Source: Ilex aquifolium (lineage: Eukaryota; Streptophyta; Magnoliopsida; Aquifoliales; Aquifoliaceae). From it: a stretch of DNA of 64,000 bases. The notes under the pieces were generated by a model. That model made no database searches. It saw only the letters and a program-made list of their open reading frames with translations, and was not told where the DNA came from. Shown here piece by piece: positions 1-9,198 of the stretch (the first letter of the stretch is position 1; each line of letters starts with the position of its first letter). The position numbers and the translations under genes are program-made. The stretch lies in NCBI GenBank assembly GCA_951799425.1, contig OX637399.1, positions 13,136,501-13,200,500 on the forward strand, given 5' to 3'.

Positions 1-1
1 T

Positions 2-436
2 ACAATAAATGAGATATTTGTAGGAAGCTGTATTTCAGATCCCCTTGAGACATCACTGGTTAGTCCCACTACTTCGGACTACCCGGCTCCTCTAGAGTAT
101 GTACAGTGGTTGAATGCTTCCCCACGGGTTGTCAAGTTTGGACAACAGTTTGAGACTTTGGATCAATCAGGAAGCTCCACTCGTGCAAAGTCATCTTTGG
201 AAGAACCACCTATATTGGAGCTTAAACCTCTTCCAAATCATCTACGGTATGCATATTTGGGTGACTCTTTTACTTTACCTGTTATTGTTTCTGCTTCACT
301 TGATGAATTTCAGGAGAGTAAGCTGCTGCGAGTCCTTCGTGAATACAAAACAGCTTTAGGATGGTCTATTGCAGATATTAAGGGCATTAGTCCCTCAATT
401 TGTATGCACAAAATTCTGCTTGAAGATGATGGTAAG
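2..436 (+). pseudogene. pol: Athila pol fragment, region just before reverse transcriptase
   Basis: An open frame from the window edge to 436. It contains the conserved Athila stretch LELKPLPNHLRYAYLG followed by IGW-like GWSIADIKGI and a HKILLEDDGK end, which lie just upstream of RT in this lineage; the same stretch is seen in E3 near 25410-25620. It stops abruptly at the GTAAG duplication where the Tekay element begins and resumes at 9199 with [11 protein letters not shown] in the same frame. It is therefore a split pol, not a separate gene. Confidence 0.85.
432..436. repeat. Target-site duplication GTAAG (left)
   Basis: GTAAG here and at 9194-9198 flank the nested Tekay element. Removing one copy plus the element restores the Athila pol frame exactly. 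Confidence 0.9.
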
Positions 437-726
437 TGTGACTCCCCAATTTCCAGGGGTCCTTTATTCACCGTTCATAAACCCATCAACCCGCGGAAAT
501 ACCCGTGAGTGCCGCACAATCCGACATCACGCTAATAGTATCCCTTTACCCGGGATTATCACTCACACGTATAACCCGTGTTCCTTTAATCATTTAATCC
601 GATCGAGGTTCAATATACCCCAATATATTTCATTTAAGGTCCATTTGTATTGTTGGAACCCAACAAACAAAAGTCCAATAGCATGGGAAACAATTCAAAA
701 TTTTCAAAGTTTTGGGGGGTGTCACA
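437..726 (-). repeat. Rearranged 5' LTR: mostly inverted LTR 3' end
   Basis: Positions 437 to about 705 match the reverse complement of the last roughly 270 bp of the solo LTR (about 5900-6168), starting at the terminal TGTGAC. Shared blocks include CAACCCGCGGAA, TACCCGTG and CCCTTTAC. Only about the last 17-20 bp (ending GGGGTGTCACA at 726) reads forward, immediately before the primer site. A normal LTR of this family starts TGTAAAAC, as at 3672 and 8269. The left end of this insertion is therefore an inverted U5 end. Confidence 0.7.
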
Positions 727-729
727 GCT

Positions 730-741
730 TGGTATCAGAGC
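730..741 (+). promoter_or_regulatory. Primer binding site, initiator Met tRNA
   Basis: TGGTATCAGAGC, complementary to the 3' end of initiator tRNA-Met, three bases after the LTR-type end GTCACA. It matches the 13-base site of the T elements except for the final base (A instead of C). Confidence 0.88.
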
Positions 742-1083
742 ATAGGTATACGATTTACCTAGGGCTTGATGGGGCATGGGTCTAGACCATTGCATTCATT
801 GTACATTACATGTTATGTGCTTAAATTGCTGCAAGTAATGTGATATATGATATGTGTATTATATGCATGATAAAATGTGTATGGAAAATGGACACACTAG
901 GGTTAGAGAACCTAGCCTTGGGAGTGGGAAAGTGAATAAACGGGATGGTTTAAGGTGTAGATGTCTACTATTGGAGGCATACGCTCTACTAGTGAGACAA
1001 TGAGAAAATTTTAAACGTTTTAACTTTGGTCCCTACCTCGGGGTACTAAGTTAGTGTGCCATTGCCACTTGACGTGTGTGTAG
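742..1083 (+). other. Tekay leader between primer site and gag
   Basis: No credible ORF. This is the untranslated leader expected between primer site and gag ATG; I see no further structure. Confidence 0.6.
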
Positions 1084-2229
1084 ATGGCAAGTGGAAGAAA
1101 AGGACGTCGTGGCGATGGGCGGAACAATAATCAACCACCACCGGTCTTCGACCAACAAGCATTTACGGAAACCATGGGCATGATGGCGGCTACTGTTGCA
1201 CAAGTTAGTGCAAATGTCGGGCATGGAGGCACGAGTAACCTCCAACAGTTTAAAGCACACAAACCTCCAGTCTTCGTGGGAGGGGCGGATCCGATGGTGG
1301 CAGACCATTGGTTCTGGCAAGTCAATAAGATCTTAGGGGCAATGGAGGTCACCTCTGACGCTACTAAGATAAGACTAGCTGCATTCCAGCTAGAGGGAGA
1401 AGCCCAATTGTGGTGGGATTGGGTGACAGCCTCGAAGAACTTAGAGGCCATGACATGGGGAGAGTTTAAGGAGCTCTTCATGGGTAAATATTTCCCAACG
1501 GCCGTTCGACATGCAAAGGCCCGGGAATTCCTAGATTTGAAGCAAGGGTCAATGACTGTGATGGAGTATGTGGCTAAGTTCACCAAATTAGCCCGATTTG
1601 CTGATGATTATGTGGCCACGGATATGGCCAAGGTAAGAAGGTTTGAGGATGGGTTGAAACTATCCATCCAGGGAAATATTGTGGGCCTCCGCCTGCAAGA
1701 CTTGGACTCTATGGTCGAGATAGCTATGGCCATTGAGAGAGAGGTTGACGATGCATGAAGCATCCGTGAGGCGGGTGCTAAGGATAAGAAGAAGGAGGGC
1801 CAATCCTCTTCTTCTAGTTCGGGGAAGAAGCAGAGGACTTCTGCTCCACGAGGACAACAAGGACAGAGCTGCGGCTATCAAGGCCAAGGTCAAGGTCAAC
1901 TTTCCCAAGGCGGGAGAAACTTCAGGACTACCTACTAGGCAGGCCAGAAGACATGTTTTCATTGCCACCAACCGGGGCATATGAGGCGGGATTGTCCTCA
2001 GAGGCAAGGATCCCAGAGCTATGGGACATCTTAGTCCCAGTCATCAGTGGGACAACCACAGAACCATTTTGTTCCTCCCTACCCCACCACAGGCCAGATG
2101 AACCAATATCAGTTCCAGGGTGCTACTCAGGCCCCTACCACCTTCCGAGCGGGAACTCCGCAGTCAGGCCAGATGGGCCAGGGCATGGGCCGAGGACAGG
2201 GCATGCAGGCCGGGACTTCGGGGACCTAG
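1084..2229 (+). pseudogene. gag: Tekay gag (capsid and zinc knuckle) with four in-frame stops
   Basis: The structural protein that packages element RNA. The first 224 codons hold the retrotransposon Gag domain: EGEAQLWWDWV near residue 103, then FKELFMGKYFP and the MTVMEYVAKFTKLARFA stretch typical of chromoviruses. The same frame then continues through a glutamine/glycine/serine-rich linker to one zinc knuckle, CFHCHQPGHMRRDC (CX2CX4HX4C, from 1954). In-frame stops lie at 1756 (TGA), 1936 (TAG), 2032 (TAG) and 2227 (TAG), with no frameshift, so decay is by point mutation. ATG 1084 fits the family, with a basic glycine-rich start. Non-functional as read. Confidence 0.88.
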
Positions 2230-2785
2230 GGGCGTGTCTACGCCATTACACCTCAGGCTGAGCCAGTGGATCAGTCAGTCATTCAGGGTACATTTATACT
2301 CTCTTGCTTATGGACTAGGGTGTTATTTGACTCTGGTGCATCACATTCATTCATTTTTGCATCATGTGTGAGGGATTTGGGCTTAGAGGTTAATACCTTG
2401 GAAGAGCCATTGTATGTGAATTCACCCCTAGGAGCTAGGGTGTGTGTGAATCAGATATGTCGGGGTTGTGAGTTAGAGATCTCGGGGATTCTACTCATTG
2501 TGGACCTTAGAGTTATGGACATGTCGGAGTTCGATGTCATCCTTGGGATGGACTGGTTGGTGGCGCATCGGGTCGTCATTGATTGTGATAGGAAGAGGGT
2601 CACTGCCTATACACCGGACGGTGTTTGTTTCAAGTTTCAGGGGGAAAAGCAAGATGCTTTGCCCCAAGCCGTGTATGACTCTCGATGGCATGGGCAGTTG
2701 ATGGGTTGGCTTGCGAGCCTTACCCTGGAGGACGAAGCAAGACAAGAATTGGGTCTACCTCGGGTGGTGTGTGAGTATGAGGACG
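2230..2785 (+). pseudogene. pol: Tekay retropepsin-like protease region
   Basis: Continues the gag frame. It includes the GRVYAIT lead-in and the aspartic protease active site LFDSGASHSF (catalytic Asp codon at 2329), followed by the second conserved strand FDVILGMDWL. The catalytic Asp-Ser-Gly is intact. The region would cut the Gag-Pol polyprotein. It is joined to gag only through the TAG at 2227, and the frame is lost about 460 bp downstream in a T run. Confidence 0.85.
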
Positions 2786-3671
2786 TTTTTTCCAAACGAG
2801 TTACCGGGATTACCTCCCCATAGGGATGTGGACTTTAGCATCGAGTTGCGTCTGGGTACTTCGCCCATTTCTATGACTCCACATAGGATAGCGCTAGCTG
2901 AGTTGCAAGAACTCAAGGTCCAATTACAAGAATTATTGGACAAGGGTTTTATTAGACCGAGCACTTCATCTTGGGGCGCTCCGGTGCTGTTTGCCAAGAA
3001 GAAGGACAAGACTCTTCGATTGTGTATAGACTATCGGCAGTTGAACTGGGTCACCATCAAGAATAGGTACCCTTTGCCGAGGATTGATGATCTGTTTGAT
3101 TAGCTGAGGGGAGCGCGGGTCTATTCTAAGATAGATCTCCGCACGGGCTACCATCAGTTGAGGATTAGGGAGGCAAATATCCCTAAGACGGAGTTCAGAA
3201 TGCGGTATGGGCATTTCGAGTTCACAATGATGCCATTTGGATTGACGAATGCCCCAGCGGCATTCATGGATCTCATGCATAGGGTGTTCCAACCCTATTT
3301 AGATCAGTTCGTCGTGGTGTTTGTTGATGACATCCTGATCTACTCCAAGACAGTGGAGGAGCATGAGCGTCACTTGAGGATTGTTCTCCAGACCTTGAGG
3401 GACCACCAGTTGTACTCCAAGTTCAGTAAGTGTGAATTTTGGCTTACGGAGGTGAAATTTTTGGGACACGTGGTGTCGGCTTCGGGGGTGTCAGTTGACC
3501 CGGAGAAGGTAGAGGCGGTGATGAATTGGGAGAGGCCGAAGTCAGTCTTCGAGATACGTAGTTTCTTGGGATTGACAGGGTACTACCGGAGATTCATCGA
3601 GGACTTCTCCCGACTAGCCGCACCTATGACTAGATTGACCCGGAAGGAGGTCAAGTTCGAGTGGAATGATT
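2786..3671 (+). pseudogene. pol: Tekay reverse transcriptase, cut by solo LTR
   Basis: After a T run at about 2786-2791 the frame shifts by one; removing one T would restore the [12 protein letters not shown] lead-in. The RT fingers and palm follow: [20 protein letters not shown], the conserved [28 protein letters not shown] and the catalytic [10 protein letters not shown] nonsense TAG at 3101-3103 replaces a Gln codon after DDLFD. The thumb sequence [10 protein letters not shown] is present. Coding stops at the TGATT duplication at 3667-3671, where the solo LTR inserted, and resumes at 6174 in the same frame. Confidence 0.88.
3667..3671. repeat. Target-site duplication TGATT (left)
   Basis: Pairs with TGATT at 6169-6173; the pair brackets the solo LTR exactly at its TG and CA ends. 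Confidence 0.92.
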
Positions 3672-4025
3672 TGTAAAACCCCGGAAATTTGAACTTTTTC
3701 CAAAAAGGGCAAAATAGTAATTTGCCACTATAATGCGTATTTAAAATACTCATGTTCTAGACCTCGGATGAGTAAACGGAGTTCGCCGTTGGATTCGTAT
3801 CGCGGAAACGAGTCACCTTGTCAAATTTCGTCGAATTCCGAGATAGTCGGATTTTACACGTCGTTCGAGGCGACTGCGTGGCGAATAACTTCACGAACGT
3901 CCCCATGAATAAATTTTACAAAATTTCCGTAAAATTGAATTAAAGATCAAATAAAATTATTTTGAACTTAAACCGGGATCAAATAAATCGTTTCGGCACT
4001 AAATCGGACCCGATTAAGCGAGGGA

Positions 4026-4066
4026 CACGTGGCGCGACGTGGGCCGAGTATTTGAAACTATAAATA
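4026..4066 (+). promoter_or_regulatory. LTR promoter: G-box/ABRE-like CACGTGGC plus TATA box
   Basis: CACGTGGC at 4026-4033 lies 26 bp upstream of TATAAATA (4059-4066), with a second ACGTGG at 4037-4042. ACGTGGC is the known core of abscisic-acid response elements bound by plant bZIP factors. At the same place in the 3' LTR (about 8620-8640) the box has decayed while the TATA remains (8657-8664). Function is inferred from motif and spacing only. Confidence 0.5.
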
Positions 4067-5713
4067 GGGGTAAATATCTAGAAAATCAGATTTTTCTTTC
4101 CCTTGTGTTCTTGTTTGGCCGGCCAAGAGAGAGAGGAGAGAAAATAGAATTTTCTTCAAGCTTTCTCCGTCGATTCCCGGAGTTCCGTCGCTCGGATTCC
4201 GTCGAGCCAAGAGCTAAAGTCGATCCTCTCGGCGAGGGCTACACAACCACCCCAAGAACGAGGGATTTCACCGAAGATCCAAAGAAGGAGATTTGGGGGG
4301 AAATCTAGTCTTGGGCTAGGAAAGAGTTCTTGAAGCTTCCTTCGGGTGATTACGCTTCAAGAGGTAGGGTTCTTCTTACTTTGGTGTAATCTTTTCTTAG
4401 ATGTTATTAGTCTAAAGTTTTGATATGCTATGCCTAGGATAGACCTTCATATATAGGTTTATGGTCATAGAAATGGAAAAGTGAGCATAGAGATGGTTTA
4501 AATCTAATTTCTAGCTTAACTTTGGTGTATGAAGTTACATGTGAATTATTATGTAACTTGGGGAAATTTGAGGCATGATTATGAGATTTATAAATTGTGC
4601 CTAGAAGGTGTTTGATTAAATGTCTTGTTTGAATGGAAGTAGTTGTTTTAATTGAATTGAAATAACATGCTTAAGTTTAACTTGTGGAATCATATGCATA
4701 TGATATGATTTGTAATTAAATGTGCTTGTTGATATATGCATATGTTGATATAGTAACATTGAAATGAATATGGTAATTATATGTTTAGGATATAAATTTA
4801 CCATGGATGTGTTGAAATTGTGCATGTGTTGTTCTTGACATATTGAACATCATGTGGTATGCAATGGGACATAGCATTGCATGTGCACGGAAGCATCTCA
4901 TTACATGGGTGTGTGCATGGTTGATGTCAACGCCACACTTGGTGATTGACGAAATGGCTTGGGAAAAGTTGGGTCGAAGACCTAGCTAAGCCCATGATTG
5001 CATGATAAATTGGGTCGGGATGAGCAAGAAGAGGCATGACGACCTCTCGGGTGAAAGACCCGGTGATTTGGGGGGTGCACTCCATTGGTATAAGAGCCCA
5101 TAAAGTGTACGGGTGTGGAAGACCATTGGTATGAGTCCATGAAAAAGTCCGATCCCAAGAAAGACCCTAGCTTTGAAAATGTCATTTGATGAAACATAAA
5201 TGATGAAATGAAACACCTTGGCATTGCATCGTGTTGTAGGAGTCGGTGAGGACTCGGGTTAAAATGCATGAGGGAGTGACATCTAATTTCATGGCATGGT
5301 AGTATTGCATTCCAACTTAGGATGCATGTCCTTGTGAGAAATGATTGTTTGCAAATGAATGTTGCATGAGCATGAGCATCTAGGGGGAGAGTAGTCGTTG
5401 TAGGGTTTACTTTACTGGGCGTTGGCTCACCCTATACGGGAAACATTTCAAGTGTGGGGTTTGCACCGGCGGATGGCTCACTTGGAGAGCATCAAGCATG
5501 AAGGGGGCCGGCTTGTGGCCTTAGTTCGAGTTTTTGTAAAACTTTTGTATAAATTCCATTTTCATGTGTAAATTATGGAATTAATTGTAATGGAACTTGT
5601 ATAAGTTGTGTATTATATGGAAATCCTTGTCAAACATGTATTTGATGAATTGGGAAGGGTTTTGAATGGCTTGGAAATGAAAAACAGGTAAAAAGGGCAA
5701 TTCTGGGCCAGGC

Positions 5714-5887
5714 GTACCGGTACGGTTAGGTCCAGAAGGCGTAGCGTACCGGTACGGTCAGGTCCAGTAGGCGTAGCGTACCGGTACGGTTAGGTCCAGA
5801 AGGCGTAGCGTACCGGTACGCGTACCGATACGCGTACCGGTACGGTCAGGTCCAGTAGGCGTAGCGTACCGGTACGCGTACCGGTAC
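5714..5887 (+). repeat. GTACCGGTAC palindrome cassette, 32-bp units
   Basis: Seven perfect GTACCGGTAC palindromes start at 5714, 5746, 5778, 5810, 5834, 5866 and 5878, with a one-mismatch copy at 5822. Main spacing is 32 bp, with 12 bp in the tight groups. The 22-bp spacers carry TCCAGTAG or TCCAGAAG in the middle. The block lies about 1.65 kb downstream of the TATA box, in the 3' part of the LTR. Confidence 0.95.
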
Positions 5888-6168
5888 GCTCTCCAAAATT
5901 CAGAATTTTTTTTATTCTTTTGCCAAGTCTTTGGGCTATGTTTTCCTTCCTTCTAATGTTACAAATGGATAATAAGGGGATACCAATGGTGGTATATTGG
6001 ATCTCGGATAGGTCAACCAACCGAAAGAAATTGGACTTGTATTTTTTTTTATCCCGGTAAAGGGAATGTGGTGCCGCGGTATCGGGTTAAGCGACATCCA
6101 CGGGTAATTCCGCGGGTTGACGGGTTGTCAACGGTTAATACAGGACCCCCGGAAAATGGGGCGTCACA

Positions 6169-6173
6169 TGATT
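6169..6173. repeat. Target-site duplication TGATT (right)
   Basis: Right copy of the solo LTR duplication. Confidence 0.92.
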
Positions 6174-6640
6174 CGTGTGAGAAGGCATTCCAGGAGCTAA
6201 AGAGGATGCTCACTTCAGCTCCTATCTTGATTGTTCCGGAGAGGGGACAAAATTACACGGTGTACTGCGATGTCTCCAAGGACGGACTTGGTTGTGTCTT
6301 GATGCAGTCCGGGAGAGTGGTGGCTTATGGTTCTCGAAAATTAAAGAACCACGAACAGAATTACCCCACACATGACATGGAGTTGGCGGCAATTGTCTTT
6401 GCCTTGAAGGCTTGGCGCCACTATTTATATGGTGAACAATTTGAGGTGTTTTCGGACCACAAAAGTCTGAAGTACATCTTCACTCAGCGGGACCTCAACA
6501 TGAGGCAGCGTAGGTGGATGGAGTACCTAGAGAACTATGACTTCACTTTGCATTACCACCCTGGTAAGGCAAATGTGGTGGCTGATGCACTTAGCCGGAA
6601 GTCACGGGGAGTCTTGGCTAGTCTGGCTTCCCGGGAGTGA
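6174..6640 (+). pseudogene. pol: Tekay RNase H domain
   Basis: Continues RT after the solo LTR. The RNase H domain degrades the RNA strand of the RNA/DNA hybrid. The acidic residues are visible in order: Asp in YCDVSKDG, Glu in [12 protein letters not shown], Asp in FSDHKSLKY and Asp in VVADALSRK. It ends at TGA 6638-6640, in the same frame as the integrase part that follows, so this is a nonsense change rather than a natural end. Upstream bases in this frame belong to the solo LTR and are not part of the gene. Confidence 0.88.
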
Positions 6641-8174
6641 CGGATGCTTGAGACCGTGGGCCAATTTGTGCTGCATTATCGGGGTCGGACTCAGGGTGTT
6701 TTAGGGAGCTTGGTGGCTACACCTTCCCTACTGAGCAGAGTGATTGAGTCCTAGGGGCAGGACCCAGAGTTATCATCCATCAGGGACCAAGTGCAAATGG
6801 GTACCGGTAACGAGGGTTGGGCCATTCACTTAGATGGCAGTCTTCGGTTTAGGGGAAGGGTTGTGTTCCCCCAGTCTACGGATCTGAGAGAGGAGATCCT
6901 CAGGGAGTTCCATTGCTCTAGTTTTGCGGTGCATTCAGGCGGCACGAAGATGTATCATGACCTTTGTCGCCAGTATTATTAAAGCGGGATGAAGAGGCAA
7001 ATTGGCGACTGTCAGTAGATGCCTCACATGTCAGTAGGTTAAAGTCGAGCACCAGAGACCAGCAGGGTTGCTCCAGCCTTTGGAGGTGGCTGAGTGGAAG
7101 TGGGAGCACGTCACGATGGATTTTGTGACCCACTTGCCACGGACATCGCTGGGGCATGACGCGGTGTGGGTGATAGTGGACCGGCTTACGAAGTCGGCAC
7201 ACTTTTTGGCGGTGCGGATGAACTTCACATTGGAGGAATTCTGCAGGTTGTACATACGGGAGATAGTCCGGTTGCATGGGGTGCCCATATCTATAGTATC
7301 GGATCGGGATCCCAGGTTTACGGCTCATTTTTGCGAGAGTTTCCAGCGAGCCATGGGGACTCAGTTGATGATGAGCACAACCTTTCATCCCCAAACAGAC
7401 GGTCAGTCGGAGAGGACCATCCAGACATTAGAGGACATGCTACGGGCATGCGTCCTAGACCTCAAGGGTAGCTGGGAAGAGCATTTACCCTTAGTGGAAT
7501 TCGCCTATAATAACAGCTATCAGGCGAGCATACGGATGGCACCCTATGAGACACTTTATGGGAGGCCTTGCCGTTCTCCGATCTGTTGGACGGAGGTTGG
7601 AGAGAGACCCTCTACGGGTCCAGACTTGATAAGAGATGCCTCGGAGAAGGTGAACCGGATAAAGAAGCGTCTTCTCACGGCTCAAAGCCGACAGAAGAGC
7701 TACGCCGATAGACGGCGGCGACCTCTGGAGTTTGAGGTGGGAGATCATGTCTTCTTGAAGGTGATGCCTAAGAGAGGAATGGTCAGATTCAGCAAGCGGG
7801 GAAAGCTGTTGCCGAGGTATATTGGGCCCTTTGAAGTACTTGAGAGGGTTGGTACTGTGGCTTACAGGTTGGCGTTACCGCCAAATTTATCGGGTGTTCA
7901 CGCGGTATTCCATGTCTCCATGCTCCGGAAATACACCCCAGATCTGACTCATGTGGTGGATTGGGGCGAGCTTATTGTTGATGCTGATGGGACCTTCGAG
8001 GAGGGACCGGTGCGTATCATGGATAGCCGGGAGCAGGTTTTGCGAGGCAAGACCGTGAGGCTAATGAAGGTGTTATGGCAACACCGGGGAGTGGAGGAGG
8101 CAACATGGGAGTGTGAGGACACCATACGTGCCAATTATCCTTTCTTATTTGAGGATAGATGTACATTCTTGTAG
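6641..8174 (+). pseudogene. pol: Tekay integrase with chromodomain-like tail
   Basis: The first part (to about 7010) carries the HHCC zinc finger (histidines in FHCSSFAVHSGG) with stops at about 6752 and 6980. A one-base insertion near 7010 shifts the frame, after which the Cys pair CLTC and, past a TAG, an ORF of 368 codons to 8174 follow. The catalytic triad is present: Asp in VTMDFVTHLP, Asp in VSDRDPRF, Glu in GQSERTIQTLE. The tail has GPFEVLERVG, the conserved VFHVSMLRK, then a degenerate chromodomain (VLWQHRGVEEATWE) typical of Tekay/Del elements, thought to steer integration to heterochromatin. This is the longest open stretch of the element. Confidence 0.88.
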
Positions 8175-8255
8175 TCATTTAGTATGATATGACTGTTGCA
8201 TATGCATGTGGTTGTATGTGCATGAGGGTGTGAATTTCGGGGACGAAATTCTTTT

Positions 8256-8268
8256 AAGGGGGGAAGAA
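8256..8268 (+). promoter_or_regulatory. Polypurine tract
   Basis: AAGGGGGGAAGAA directly before the 3' LTR start TGTAAAAC; the expected plus-strand primer. The preceding 80 bp are the 3' untranslated region, including TTTCGGGGACGAAATT, which is also seen in T. Confidence 0.88.
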
Positions 8269-9193
8269 TGTAAAACCCGGGTAAAATTTGAACTTTTATG
8301 AAAAAGGGTAAAACGGTAATTTGCCACTACGGTACGGGTTGTAAACCTGAATTTTTCTAGATCTCAGATGACGAAACGGGCCTCACCGTTGGATTCGTCT
8401 CGCAAAATCTAGTTACCCTGTAAAATTTCATTGAATTCGGAGACAGTCGAATTTTCACATTTTACGAGGCGGTCGGGCCTCGGGAGACTCAAAAACGAAC
8501 TTTTTAATAAAATTTTAAATTTTGAAAATAAATGATTGCAAGTTAAAATAAAAATATTTTGAACTTGAATCGGAGCGAAATTTAATCGTTTCGGGGCTAA
8601 AACGGACCCGGGAAATAAGGGCCGTGTAGCGCATTGTGGACCAAGTATTTAGAAAGTATAAATAGGGGAGAAAATCAGATTTTCTCCCCATTCTTTGCTC
8701 AGTCGTTCAACGTGAAAACAAGGAGGGAAAGCTAGGGTTTTCTCCACCTTCTCTCTAAGATCTTCGTCTCCACGGAGCTCAAATCCACTCGGGCCAAGAA
8801 CAAAGGTCGTTCTACGCATCGAGGGCTACAAAACCATACCAAGAAAGAAGGATTTCACCGAAGTTCCAAAAACGAGCTTGGAGAAATCAAGGGTTATGGG
8901 CAAGATTGGGATTCTTGAAGGTGTCTACCAAGTGGGTTTACGCTTCAAGAGGTAGGGTTCCCTCCTACTAAGGTTTATTCCAAACCTAGAATGTTTTTGT
9001 GAAATGGGTAGGATGATAGGATGTGTATCTCTTGCCTATTGTTGTTAATTTGGGTGAAATGAGCATTGAAATGGGTATAGATAAATCCTAGCTTGGATTG
9101 GTAATTAGGAATTGCTAAATGTGATTTCTAAAATGGGATATGTGAATTATACCCAATGTGATTCTTGTGTTCTATGGAAATTGGGGCGTCACA
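8269..9193 (+). repeat. 3' LTR of the Tekay element (internally deleted, 925 bp)
   Basis: Starts TGTAAAACCC, ends GGGGCGTCACA, then GTAAG. It follows the solo LTR for about 900 bp (U3, TATAAATA at 8657-8664, the transcribed leader with GCTAGGGTTTTCTCC) and then jumps to the last 13 bp or so of the family end. About 1.6 kb of the LTR, including the palindrome cassette, is therefore missing. Confidence 0.85.
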
Positions 9194-9198
9194 GTAAG
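9194..9198. repeat. Target-site duplication GTAAG (right)
   Basis: Right copy; Athila pol resumes at 9199. Confidence 0.9.

Larger units (their letters stand above)
3672..6168 (+). mobile_element. Solo LTR of a Tekay-type element (2497 bp)
   Basis: Starts TGTAAAACCCC and ends GGGGCGTCACA, with perfect TGATT duplications on both sides, and has no primer site, polypurine tract or coding between. Removing it rejoins RT with RNase H in frame. The first 900 bp or so match the 3' LTR at 8269-9193, so it is from the same or a sister family. TATA-like TATAAATA at 4059-4066. A solo LTR normally results from recombination between the two LTRs of one element. Confidence 0.93.
437..9193 (+). mobile_element. 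Tekay/Del-type chromovirus inserted in Athila P
   Basis: Order: rearranged 5' LTR (437-726), Met-tRNA primer site (730-741), gag (from 1084), protease, RT, [solo LTR 3672-6168], RNase H, integrase, chromodomain-like tail (to 8174), polypurine tract (8256-8268), 3' LTR (8269-9193). It is flanked by GTAAG. The gag-PR-RT-RH-IN order, the DSGASHS protease, the FVDD RT box and the integrase tail with GPFEVLERVG and VFHVSMLRK are typical of plant chromoviruses. Many stops and at least two frameshifts make it defective. The LTRs are unlike each other: the left one begins as an inverted LTR end, and the right one lacks about 1.6 kb compared with the solo LTR. Confidence 0.88.

Noticed and set aside
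4039-4308. 89-codon ORF downstream of the solo LTR TATA box
   Set aside because: It lies in the transcribed LTR leader and starts before the TATA-driven start site; no domain, not open in the sister LTR.
5713-5892. Integron- or recombinase-type attachment sites for the GTACCGGTAC repeats
   Set aside because: No site-specific recombinase is encoded here and the blocks lie within LTRs; phased binding sites or slippage fit better.
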